From Silene noctiflora (lineage: Eukaryota; Streptophyta; Magnoliopsida; Caryophyllales; Caryophyllaceae), in the NCBI GenBank assembly GCA_009801015.1, contig VHZZ01003091.1, positions 54,605 through 75,293 on the forward strand: a DNA stretch of 20,689 nucleotides, in the 5' to 3' direction. This document shows, piece after piece, positions 1 to 8,993 of the stretch (position 1 is its first letter; every line of letters starts with the position of its first letter). Both the position numbers and the translations under genes were made by a program. The notes under the pieces are model-generated. The model was given only the letters and a program-made list of their open reading frames with translations, did no database searches and had not been told where the DNA came from.

Positions 1-1246
1 TACGATTGAAAAAACGTATCAAAAAATGTATTATCACTCATTTTCGTAAATTGAAATTAATGAAATACGTAATACAGTAAAAAAATTTAGCTAACAATTT
101 TTGATATTTTGTATGAAAATTAAATTATGTTTGATATTTTGTTTGGAATTTGTTATCAATTGTTCAAAATAAATAGAAAAAATAACACGCAAAACGAGAC
201 GATATGATTTTCAGATTACGTTAGGATAACGTTTTCGGATACCGAGAGGATAGGATTTCATGTAATCTAAATATCTATCGTCTCGGTATACGTATTTTAT
301 CTACAAACGAAACGATAAAAATTTAAAAAATTGAGACGGTCTCAAATTTATGACACGGTTTTAATAAAATACATAAAGTATTATTTAACTAAATGTTTTC
401 TAGCAAAGGACAAAATTGGAATAAAAAACAACTTTTAAGGGCGATCTTTACGAATTTTGTTTTGGTAAAGATCAACAAGTGGTGAATGGTAAGTGGTGAG
501 TGGTAACTGTTGTAGTACAATGACTTGGATGTTCTGACACACTTCTTTGGAATTATTGCACTACTTGTTTATCTATGTTTCTGTAAAGCTAGATGCTCAT
601 GAGTAAAAGACAAATTTACGATATCCGTCATAAGTTTGTGACGCGTTAAATAAAACTCAGATGAGAGGATAAAGACAAGTCATTTGTGATTTATTATTCA
701 TTTTACTTTTTCTTTTATCTATCTATGTGGGTGATACTTGACCCGTCACAAGCTTGTGAGTAAAATTACAACTAATCAAAAATAATTGGGACAATACTCG
801 GTATTAATTTAATTTTAAGGAAGGAGTGATAATTAGTAAATTAAGTGAAATGTCGTTATAGTTTATGCATTTGACATATTTAAATTTAAGAAACGGATCA
901 TAAATTTAGAATAAATTTCGGAGATAAACAATATAATAAAAGTAGCTAGAATAGACGAGTGAGTATATATTCCCTCGTTTTCTTTGATTTCTTTTTTATG
1001 TGGTGAGCTTCTTTAATTTATTTCCGTAACTCCCTCAATTTACGGCTAAATTAAAAATCACATCTACGTAGTCCGTACAAAAGTCGCCGATTATACAAAT
1101 ATATTATAATTAATATACAAATTAAAGTCTCTTATTACAAAATACATTTTGTTTATACAAAATGAAATAAAACTTGTACAAAGTTTTTAATAAAAAAAAG
1201 ACTTAAAAATAAAATCCTGAAAATAAATAAATAATCACAACTCTAC
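1..1246. other. AT-rich 5' flank of the methyltransferase gene
   Basis: No convincing coding region is visible. The stretch is AT-rich and contains several short dyads: a 15-base palindrome at 331-345 (TTGAGAC-G-GTCTCAA), an imperfect one at 625-643, and a perfect 14-base palindrome TCACAAGCTTGTGA at 746-759. Two nested 9-bp inverted repeats also occur (196-204 with 276-284; 239-247 with 281-289). They may be ends of old MITEs, but I could not define a whole element with target-site duplications. The proximal promoter of the downstream gene must lie in the last few hundred bases. Confidence 0.5.
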
Positions 1247-1256
1247 TATATATAAA
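1247..1256 (+). promoter_or_regulatory. TATA box of the O-methyltransferase gene
   Basis: TATATATAAA lies 106 bases before the start codon at 1362. This would give a transcription start near 1280 and a 5' leader of about 80 bases, normal for a plant gene. It is the best TATA match in the proximal upstream region. The call rests on sequence and position only. Confidence 0.6.
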
Positions 1257-1361
1257 CTTGTCATCCTCACCATTTATTCCTTGCCCTCTCATAAATCCCA
1301 CCCTAAATTGATTAAATATTATCCATTAAGCTAATCACCATTACTGCTAAGTGCTAATACA

Positions 1362-3426
1362 ATGAGCTTAATTAGCCAACTCGATAAACAAATAAACCCG
1401 GTCAACGACGACGAGACGGCCTCATTAGCAATGTGCATAGCTTCATGGACCGTGCCATCAATGGTATTCAAGACTATACTAGACCTTAAGGTCCTTGATA
1501 TCATCCACGATGCCGGGCCAATGGCCCTGCTTTCTCCGAAAGAGATTGTCACCCAACTACCAACTGAAAACCCGGATGCAGCTGTGGTCCTGGACCGCTT
1601 GCTCCGCCTCATGGCTAGCTTTGATATCTTGACTTTCTCGACTAGGGCTGGGTCTGATGGCCGGCTTGAACGGCTATATGGTCTTGGGCCGGTTTGTAAG
1701 TTCTTTGTTAGGAATGATGATGGGGTTTCTTATGCTGCGTTTGCTGATCTTATGCATGATAAAATTATCATGGATTCATGGTTAGTACCGCTTATTCAAC
1801 TAACCTCTAGTATTGTTTACACTTCAAAGTGAAATTGTAGCGGTTTTAGTCTAGTGGTTAAGACTGATCGAGGTAACCTAACAATAATAGGTCAGGGGTT
1901 CAATTGTCCCTCTCCTTATATTGTGATGGCATTGAGCCTCATGATTTTGCTTATATATCTTATTTAACGATAGTAATACATACATGCTTTGTTACGTGTA
2001 ACTAGTTTAATACTCCTATGTTCATATTAAGGTAATTCGGATCAATTTGAACGGAGACTTGACATTGTTATTATTTGGAAAATGGTATGGGGTTCATTAC
2101 CACCATACACATGAAATATTTTAATCATATAATCGTATATTAATAAAATAATCTTATGTGATCGAGTATGGTGATACTGAACTCACTTGTACAATCAGAT
2201 AATGTTATCTCATTTTCTATACTTTAGGAAGCATTTGAAAGATGCAGTACTCGAGGGAGGAGTTTCGTTCAACAAGGAACACGGCATGGGTGTATATGAG
2301 TATCTAAGCAAAGATTCGAGATTTAGTAAGGTGTTCTTTGACGGAATGAAACATCGTTCTACAATTGTGTCCAAGGAAATCCTCGATAAATATCATGGAT
2401 TTGAGGGTATTTCATCACTTGTTGATGTAGGTGGTGCTACTGGAGTTACACTGAGGATGATTGTCACCAAGTATCCTAATATTAAAGGCATCAACTTTGA
2501 TTTGCCTCATATTATTAAGGATGCACCCTCCATTCCTGGTAATTATCTTGAGCCTCAAATTTGAGTCAAAATCTCGAGCCTATCGGATTTCAACCTAAGA
2601 CAGGCTTTGGTTAGTAGTTAGTACATCACAAATCCTTCTCGAAGAAGGGAAAAAAATGCTGGAGAAAAGTTATATAAGCTGAGATAAAACTGTGATTGGG
2701 TGTGATCATACCAGCACTAATGCACCAAATCCCATAAAAAACGCTTTGGTTCAAGTTACCCGGAAACAGTGTGATTGCACCCCTAAAACGCTTTCAAAAA
2801 AAAACTGTGATTTAAAGAGCTCAAGCTATGGTTCGAGTTTGAGTTTTAATATACAAGCCAATTTCCAGCTTAGTCCATAGTTCACTATCGGCTTTGCTCG
2901 ATCAATTACACCCCTAGCTAGCAGTATCGTCTTTATATTCTTCTACTTGTACAACTTTGATGTAGGCGTGGAACATATCGGAGGAGACATGTACACTAGC
3001 ATTCCCAGTGCTGATGCTGTTTTTATGAAGGTGAATTTACAATAACTCATGCATTATAATTAAATATATAGTTAAAATGCCATCAATTGAGACTATATAT
3101 ATATATAATCACATTTGTTGTTACAGTGGACATTTCTAACAGGGGATGATGAAAAGAGTGTAAAGCTATTGAAGAATTGCTATGCAGCGATACCGGAAGC
3201 AGGCAAGGTAATTGTATGCGAGTATGTCGTACCTGAGTTACCCGGAAACAGTCTTTCGGCTCAAACATCTTTCCTATTTGATGCAACTATTATGACTATT
3301 CCTGGAGGAATAGCGAGGACTAAACAAGAGTACGAGGCCTTAGGGAAAGAAGCTGGTTTTCAAAGTTTTCGGGTTGTCGCATTTGCCTGTGATACTTGGA
3401 TCATGGAATATCTCAAACATAACTAA
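1362..3426 (+). CDS. COMT-family O-methyltransferase with altered catalytic residues (4 exons)
   Basis: Exons 1362-1780, 2228-2538, 2966-3030 and 3127-3426 join in frame through GT-AG introns to give 364 aa, the usual length of plant caffeic acid/flavonoid O-methyltransferases. The N-terminal dimerisation domain (about residues 1-130) is followed by a Rossmann SAM-binding domain. SAM-site residues known from alfalfa COMT are present at matching numbers: VDVGGATG (205-212), D231 in GINFDLPH, D251/M252 in GGDMY, and K265. The catalytic His-Asp-Trp segment is replaced: after FMK comes WTFLTGDD, so residue 269 is Leu. The later catalytic Glu in PGGKERT is Ala (PGGIART, residue 328). E297 remains. 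The pocket segment usually read as MNQDK is shortened to MHDK. I infer a non-catalytic, re-purposed or early-decaying paralogue. The reading frame and splice sites look intact. The natural substrate cannot be read from the sequence. Confidence 0.9.
1839..1914 (+). repeat. tRNA-like SINE head in methyltransferase intron 1
   Basis: The sequence resembles a degraded tRNA of the Glu/Asp type. A perfect D-arm GTCT-AGTGGTTA-AGAC includes the box A-like TAGTCTAGTGGTTAAGA. A box B-like GGTTCAATTG sits in a T-arm with stem AGGGG/TCCCT and one extra loop base. It is not a functional tRNA because no proper acceptor or anticodon arm forms. A tRNA-derived SINE with its body running on towards about 1990 is the likely source. 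I found no clear target-site duplication, so the 3' limit is unknown. Confidence 0.5.
2698..2800 (+). repeat. Retroposed 5S rRNA-derived element in methyltransferase intron 2
   Basis: The first 38 bases nearly match the 5' end of plant 5S rRNA, including GATCATACCAGCACTAATGC. The differences are CpG-to-TpG/CpA type changes. The 3' part ends in TTGCACCCCT, the 5S 3' end. The middle is shortened, so the 5S-like part (2698-2784) is about 87 bases against about 120 in real 5S. An A-run follows at about 2796-2803. The unit is flanked by a perfect 12-bp direct repeat AAAACTGTGATT (2686-2697 and 2801-2812). That combination is the signature of LINE-mediated retroposition. It may be a single processed 5S pseudogene or a copy of a 5S-derived SINE family. 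It lies in the sense direction inside the intron. Confidence 0.85.
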
Positions 3427-4597
3427 GTCACTCCCGTAGATTATCAATCATATGTCGTCGGAATATCGACATTTTTGTATTTGAAAATTGGGAATAATGC
3501 TTACTCTGGATTCCTTTGTTTGTAACGCCATTACAAACTGGGTAGATTTGCAACGATGTCATCTCTTGTATAATAAGATCGGGTACCATAATAAAAGCCT
3601 AAAATGAAAATAATAATGTCACTATAGGACTATACTTTTTGTTAACGCCACAACATTATAAGTTAAATTTAAGGACATGTTACTATTAATCGTCTCACAA
3701 ATATGAGTGACATTAATAATTTCGGAGTGACATTATATCTTCCATATTAAAAACACAAGTATGTCAAAAGGGAATTTGAAAAATATAGTGAATTGGACTG
3801 ATATAGGGAGTATTTGTTATTCGATTATTATAGTACAACATTCGCGTTTCTTTCTTTCTTTCTTTTTTTTTTTTTTATGAGAAAAACCAAACCTCATGAG
3901 CTCAATTTAATAATTTAGCTTCATTCAACCTAAAAAAACAACTCGATTCTATTGTTCACATGTTTGAAAACCAAACCTTAAAAAGCAGAGAAATAAAAGA
4001 AAGAATAGAAAAGGGGATTTAGAAAAGGGGAAGCCATTAATTAACACTCTTTTTTGAAACAAAACAGCAAAACCCAAATCTTAAATGCATAAATAAACCA
4101 AATAAAGCAAGTGAGAGTTGCAGCTAACTCATACCTAAATTTACTGTTACTTAGCACTACTGCTAGTTCTTCATAACTTCACCCCAAAAATCAATAAAAC
4201 CCAAACCCCAAATTATACAAAAAAGTTGCAATCATTTTGACATAAAACCCACTTTCATAATCACATTCCTTAGTGTAAACTCAAGTTTAATTCATATATT
4301 TGTTCCAAAGTTTTCAGCTTTTTTTGCAAATTCAGTTTCTTCAGCTTATTTGGTAATTCTTACATTTTTATGTGTGATTTTGTTTTGTATTTGTAGATTC
4401 ATTTGTTTTAATATAATCTATATTTGTTGTGTAATTAGATTTTTATCTGTTCTTTATTATTTGGGTTGGAATTTGGAATAATTTATAACTAGTTAGGTTT
4501 TGGATGTGGGGTTGAGGAATTGGGGGAGAAAATAAAGAACCCTAATTTGATTTGGGTAGATTGTGATGCAAGTGTGTCGTTTAATTGTGAAAATTAA
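3427..4597 (+). other. Intergenic region: methyltransferase 3' end, EXO70 promoter and leader
   Basis: Just after the methyltransferase stop, a TTTGTA element (about 3519) and an A-rich stretch around 3588-3610 could serve as polyadenylation signals. A (CTTT)n pyrimidine tract spans about 3847-3876. From roughly 4000 the sequence becomes A- then T-rich, consistent with the EXO70 promoter and 5' leader. No strong TATA box is evident. A T-rich block from about 4350 (GTAATT) to about 4558 (GGGTAG) could be a leader intron, but this is only a possibility. Confidence 0.4.
3847..3876. repeat. (CTTT)n / poly-pyrimidine simple repeat
   Basis: A run of CTTT units passes into an uninterrupted T tract in the region upstream of EXO70. 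It is a simple-sequence repeat with no coding content. Confidence 0.8.
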
Positions 4598-4625
4598 ATG
4601 GGTAGTGTTGAGAAATTGGTATTAG
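4566..4625 (+). promoter_or_regulatory. Upstream ORF overlapping the EXO70 start codon
   Basis: An ATG at 4566 opens a 19-codon reading frame that ends at TAG 4623-4625, past the EXO70 ATG at 4598 and in a different frame. It has G at -3 and C at +4, a moderate context. The EXO70 ATG has T at -3 and G at +4. If the leader includes 4566, ribosomes starting here could not simply reinitiate at 4598, so the uORF would lower EXO70 output. A second tiny uORF (3 codons plus stop) starts at 4504. No transcript evidence is available. Confidence 0.4.
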
Positions 4626-6628
4626 CTAGAAAATCACTAAACCTAAGTTTAGAAAAGTCGAAATCTTTAGGTTTAGCTTTAGATAAAACTGGACCTAGAT
4701 TGGAGGAAATTATTCTGAGATTGCCTTCTCTTGAGGCTGCTGTGAGGCCCATTAGGGCTAATAAGGATGCTCTTGTGTCGGTTGTTGGTCACATTGACCG
4801 AGCTGTGGGCCCCGCTGCAGCGGTTTTGAAGGTGTTTGATGCTGTCCATGGTCTCGAGAAATCGTTGTTGTCTGACCCGAGGAGTGATCTTCCTGGGTAT
4901 TTGGCTGTGCTCAAGAGGCTTGAGGAGGCTTTGCGGTTTTTAGGGGATAATTGTGGGTTGGCAATTCAGTGGTTGGAGGATATAGTTGAGTATTTGGAGG
5001 ATAATGTGCTTGCTGATGAGCGGTATCTAGCGGAGTTGAAAAAGTTCTTGAAGGGTCTTAGAGAGATTAAGGATAATGGGGAGAAGGGTTGCCTTGATGG
5101 TGGATTGCTTGAAGCGTCTTTGGATAAGTTGGAGGATGAATTTCGTAGGTTGTTGCATGATCATAGTGTTCCTCTTCCCATGTCTTCTAGTAATGATCAA
5201 GCTTCTCTTGCCCCGTCTCCTTTGCCAGTGTCGGTAATTCATAAGCTGCAAGCGATTTTGGGTAGGTTGATAGCTAATAATCGGCTTGAGAAATGCATAT
5301 CGATCTATGTTGAGATCAGAAGCTCAAATGTTCGTGCGAGTTTGAAAGCTCTTAACTTGGATTATCTCGAGATCTCAATAGCAGAATTCAATGATGTGCA
5401 AAGCATCGAAGGGTACATATCTCAGTGGGGGAAGCATTTGGAATTTGCAGTGAAGCATTTATTTGAGGCAGAGTACAAGCTCTGTAATGACGTATTTGAG
5501 AGACTCGGTTTAGATGTTTGGATGGGATGCTTTTCAAATATTGCATCTCAAGCGGGAATTTTGGCATTTCTTCAATTTGGGAAGACGGTGACTGAAAGCA
5601 AGAAAGACCCCATTAAGCTTCTCAAGCTGTTGGATATTTTCGCCTCTTTGAACAAACTCAGGCTTGATTTTAACCGCTTGTTTGGTGGGGCTGCTTGTGC
5701 TGAAATCCAGAATTTGACCCGGGATCTTATCAGGAGGGTCGTCGATGGGGCATCTGAAATATTCTGGGAGCTTATGGTTCAAGTTGAATTACAGAGACAA
5801 ACACCACCACCCCCTGATGGGAGTGTACCAAGATTAGTGAGCTTCATTACTGACTATTGCAATAGATTGCTTGGGGATGATTATAAGCCAATATTAACCC
5901 AGGTTCTAGTCATTCAACGAAGTTGGAAAAACGAGAAATTCCAAGAAAAGCTACTTACTAATGCCATTCTGGAGATAATCAAAGCAATTGAGCAAAACCT
6001 AGAGGCTTGGTCCAAGATGTATGAGGACAACATCCTCGCGAATCTTTTCTTGATGAACAATCACTGGCATTTGTACAAGCATTTAAAGGGTACAAAAATC
6101 GGGAATTTATTGGGTGATTCTTGGCTAAAAGAGCATGAACAATTCAAAGAATACCATGCTGCTATTTTTCTGAGAGAAACTTGGGGAAAGCTTCCCACTT
6201 TGTTAAGTAGGGAAGGTCTAATACTGTTCTCTGGTGGCCGCGCAACTGCTCGTGACCTTGTCAAGAGACGTCTCAAGAAGTTCAACGAGACTTTTGACGA
6301 AATGCATAAGAAACAATCCACTTGGGTTATAATGGACAAGGAGGTGAGAGAGAAGACATGGCAGCTCATTGTACAGGCGATTGTGCCTGTGTATCGGAGC
6401 TACATGCAGAATTATGGGCCTTTGGTTGAGCAAGAATCAAGCTCTACTAAGTATGCTAAGTATACGGCACAATCTTTGGAAAAAATGATTACGTCTCTTT
6501 TTATGCCAAGGCCAAATAGATTAGCCAGCTTCAAAAGCAGCTTTAAAACCAGGCAGCAAAGTGGGAAATTCAACAGTGTGCCAGTAGATCAAGCCCCATC
6601 GCCTACTAATAATCAGAGTGCTGGTTGA
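4598..6628 (+). CDS. Exocyst complex subunit EXO70, probably EXO70G / EXO70A1-like clade
   Basis: A single open frame of 676 aa matches plant EXO70 along its whole length. EXO70 is the exocyst subunit that binds plasma-membrane phosphoinositides and tethers secretory vesicles. Visible features are an N-terminal coiled region (about 1-190) with SLEAAVRPIRA and the VLKVFDAVHGLEKSLLSDPR segment, a short Ser/Pro-rich linker (190-212), and the helical Exo70 domain from about 275 to 636. That domain contains EFAVKHLFEAEYKLC, FLMNNHWHLYKHLKGT, ILFSGGRATARDLVKRRLK and YRSYMQNYGPLVEQ. A basic, Ser-rich tail (637-676) follows. The intronless coding region is typical of most plant EXO70 clades but not of canonical EXO70A1. 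Length and motifs fit the EXO70G group as I remember it, but the clade call needs a tree. There is no signal peptide or membrane segment, as expected. The ATG is the first in this frame. Confidence 0.93.
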   Translation: MGSVEKLVLARKSLNLSLEKSKSLGLALDKTGPRLEEIILRLPSLEAAVRPIRANKDALVSVVGHIDRAVGPAAAVLKVFDAVHGLEKSLLSDPRSDLPGYLAVLKRLEEALRFLGDNCGLAIQWLEDIVEYLEDNVLADERYLAELKKFLKGLREIKDNGEKGCLDGGLLEASLDKLEDEFRRLLHDHSVPLPMSSSNDQASLAPSPLPVSVIHKLQAILGRLIANNRLEKCISIYVEIRSSNVRASLKALNLDYLEISIAEFNDVQSIEGYISQWGKHLEFAVKHLFEAEYKLCNDVFERLGLDVWMGCFSNIASQAGILAFLQFGKTVTESKKDPIKLLKLLDIFASLNKLRLDFNRLFGGAACAEIQNLTRDLIRRVVDGASEIFWELMVQVELQRQTPPPPDGSVPRLVSFITDYCNRLLGDDYKPILTQVLVIQRSWKNEKFQEKLLTNAILEIIKAIEQNLEAWSKMYEDNILANLFLMNNHWHLYKHLKGTKIGNLLGDSWLKEHEQFKEYHAAIFLRETWGKLPTLLSREGLILFSGGRATARDLVKRRLKKFNETFDEMHKKQSTWVIMDKEVREKTWQLIVQAIVPVYRSYMQNYGPLVEQESSSTKYAKYTAQSLEKMITSLFMPRPNRLASFKSSFKTRQQSGKFNSVPVDQAPSPTNNQSAG

Positions 6629-6660
6629 TTATTACAGTATTGGGAGTCAAAAAGACGATG

Positions 6661-6733
6661 ATGTTGATGGGTTTTGAACCCATGTCATGAGTATCACTAC
6701 TCAATAACTTTAGCATCTCGCTTAGCTAACATG
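6661..6733 (-). repeat. tRNA-like remnant just after the EXO70 stop codon
   Basis: Read on the minus strand, the T-arm is canonical: stem ATGGG/CCCAT with a 7-base loop, containing box B-like GGGTTCAAAACCC. Upstream of it are an anticodon-position hairpin GAGTA-GTGA-TACTC and a box A-like TTAGCTAAGCGAGATGC with a 3-bp D stem. The acceptor stem is only partly paired and the anticodon loop is too short, so it is not a working tRNA. The most likely source is a tRNA-derived SINE or a tRNA pseudogene. It starts about 33 bases after the EXO70 stop, so the EXO70 3' UTR would carry it in antisense. Confidence 0.5.
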
Positions 6734-8225
6734 CAATCGTTGTTAGCGTGTTTCATCATTGATCTATGTACATAATTTTTATCCTTGGGAGCTCAAGATT
6801 ATCCGTCATTGGTGAACGTCTACCATAACCTTTCTTGACCTATGCTTGATGCTGGATGATTGCCCGTGTTCTCGAATGGACTGAATTCAGCATTGATATA
6901 AACAGATGTCCAAGAGATTCACCGTTGTATTAGACGATCCAAGAGGCAGTGAGGCAACAACAATTTCACCTTGGACATCATTTTCAGCTCATCGGCACAA
7001 TCATGGTACAATTTTTCTTAGTTCATTCGAACTTATTGTCAACTATCATTAGAATGTCAAGTCTTATAGAGGAAGCAGAGAATGCACATGGCATCGAGTC
7101 ATTGATGCACACCCCTCCCCTTGGGTAAAACCGTCAACTGTATGTGACATTGTGAGTTTATAATGTTATTTATAATAAAAATATAATTCATTTTGTAATA
7201 TATGCAACGTTACATTTCTTGGATACTTTCGGAATGCTGATCTTTATTCCTAATAGATGTGTGACAGTTTCATATGATATTGTGGTACAAATTGCTAAAT
7301 TATACTTTGTTCTTGTGTTTTTAGATTCCTCCTTTAACGTGGGCTGTAATTTTCAGATTTAGTATTCCTTGCCTTTTGCAAGATGCCAAAGATTTTGGGG
7401 TCTTTTTCATAGACAGGTCTGATAACCACATGCATGCAACATCTTGCAGGTATCAACACTAGTTAAAAGTCTCCGTGTTTTGGAAATTGATACTGGTATT
7501 TGTAATTTGATGCTTAGTAAAGGATTTGGTCCCGTCGGGACACTGATAAAATAGAGGACTTGTCCCGGGGAGAATCCGATTCTTATAGGGAAACTGAATC
7601 CTAAGATAGAATACGAGGAAACCGCCATTATATGCCTGCTTTAACCCTTAAATCTTGTCGTCGGAATAGTAGAGTCGTTTTTTGTTGGGCTTGCTACGAC
7701 TAAAGGTCGATTGGAAACAAAGTTTTGTGTTACAAATAAGAGAAATGCAGTATGTCCGTATATATGTTACGGTATGGAAAATGCGGTTAATCCATTTCAT
7801 CCTACAACCTGATATCATATACAGAGGCACTGGAGCACTGCTAATGGTGATGACTTGTAGATGATTGGTTTCGGAGGGCAAGATCCCTTTGAATGGCTAG
7901 GTAACTTCTAAGGGGCTTTGTTCATGGAGCACTCGAGACAAAGAAAAAAGGCTAGGGCTTGGTTACATCTAACTATAACTCAATCGATAGGAATGTCATC
8001 TGGATTAGGGTTATAATCTAACCAATTTGGGACGGTTTAACGATGTAAGTAATTGAATAATGAATAATTCTGAAATAGTTATGTTAGAGTAAATGGACAA
8101 GAAATGTAGATGATCGTTCCCGCTGACAAATAAATCCTCTTCATTTCCCTCTAACGAATTAAGAGTCCACTTCCCTTATAAGGGCCGATGTGTGATAATA
8201 TGCAGAATTAAATGGTTAAAAATAG

Positions 8226-8312
8226 TTACAAAATACAAGGTAAATAAATTACTTTCCGCAAAATATAAGAGGTTTGAGGTGGAGAGTAATTTATTTACCT
8301 TGTATTTTGTAA
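8226..8312. repeat. Perfect 28-bp inverted repeat with 31-base loop
   Basis: The left arm 8226-8253 (TTACAAAATACAAGGTAAAT...) and the right arm 8285-8312 are exact reverse complements, separated by 8254-8284. The whole 87-base unit could fold into a pre-miRNA-sized hairpin. No matching target-site duplication is seen beside the arms, so a MITE or foldback element is possible but unproved. It lies between the 3' ends of the convergent EXO70 and GT90 genes. Confidence 0.85.
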
Positions 8313-8993
8313 TTTATTTATTTAGATTCCTTTGAAAAATGTAGTTAGCCATAGCACCAAGAGTTAGTTACACGACCCTTTTTTTAACGATGTTGGATCT
8401 TAGATCTCCCAAGGTGAAAAGAAAGTAACCGAGTATATGAAAACTCATTCATGATAATTATTTTAAACTCAATCCGAAACAATACATACTTTATTTTTTA
8501 GTGCCAACAAAAAAAACACTTTTTCAATATTGATAATGTTCTTCAATGGCCCCAAAATTGTAGTAGTGTTGTGTGACCGTGACATGTAATACAAATACGA
8601 CACTTCCTAGGTTTATAAATTGACCATTTAGGGTTGTTATTGAAATCGTAAAGCTTAGATCTTCTCATGGACGGATTTCAATATATAAACAGGTTATATA
8701 AATTTAAGGCTCAGAAATCAGAATTATGGCAACAGTTGAAGATAATCTTTAACTCCCCTCCGATTCTTCACAATTGTCCATTTTACAAATTTGTGAGGGA
8801 ATTTCGAACAAATGAGACAATTCTAAAGAAGCGGACAAAATTTGTCTTGTAGACAAAAGGGGGGGGAATTCTCCCTGCTAGCAAGATGTCTTGGGCAAAA
8901 TTGCTACATCTCTAAAGCATTTGGTCAACCAATAAAATCAGTTTGGCATCTCCTCTATACCTATTCAAAGCATAAAATACAGGCCTAATCTAT

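Larger units (their letters stand above)
6629..8993. other. Convergent intergenic region between EXO70 and GT90
   Basis: The 3' ends of a plus-strand gene (EXO70) and a minus-strand gene (GT90) face each other here. No ORF looks like a real gene. EXO70 3' UTR probably occupies the first several hundred bases; an A/T-rich stretch with ATAATAAAAATA at about 7174 is a candidate polyadenylation region. The stretch also holds a tRNA-like remnant (6661-6733), a 10-bp inverted repeat (6905-6914 with 6970-6979), and a long perfect inverted repeat (8226-8312). Confidence 0.5.

Noticed and set aside
196-289. Nested 9-bp inverted repeats as a complete MITE
   Set aside because: The arms are short and interleaved, and no target-site duplication or element boundary could be found.
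1839-1914. Functional tRNA gene
   Set aside because: No acceptor stem or proper anticodon arm can be drawn, and the T-loop has an extra base.
2698-2784. Functional 5S rRNA gene
   Set aside because: The middle of the 5S sequence, with much of the internal promoter, is missing, and the unit has retroposition hallmarks.
2692-2880. 62-codon open frame in methyltransferase intron 2
   Set aside because: It runs through the 5S-derived insert and intron sequence, and the intron is supported by exon phase on both sides.
3518-3538. 8-bp stem GTTTGTAA/TTACAAAC with a 5-base loop after the methyltransferase stop
   Set aside because: It looks like a bacterial terminator, but plant Pol II genes do not use such signals; at most it is a minor 3' UTR hairpin.
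1362-6628. Methyltransferase and EXO70 as parts of a biosynthetic gene cluster
   Set aside because: EXO70 and GT90 have general secretory or glycosylation roles; nothing in the window links them to a shared specialised pathway.
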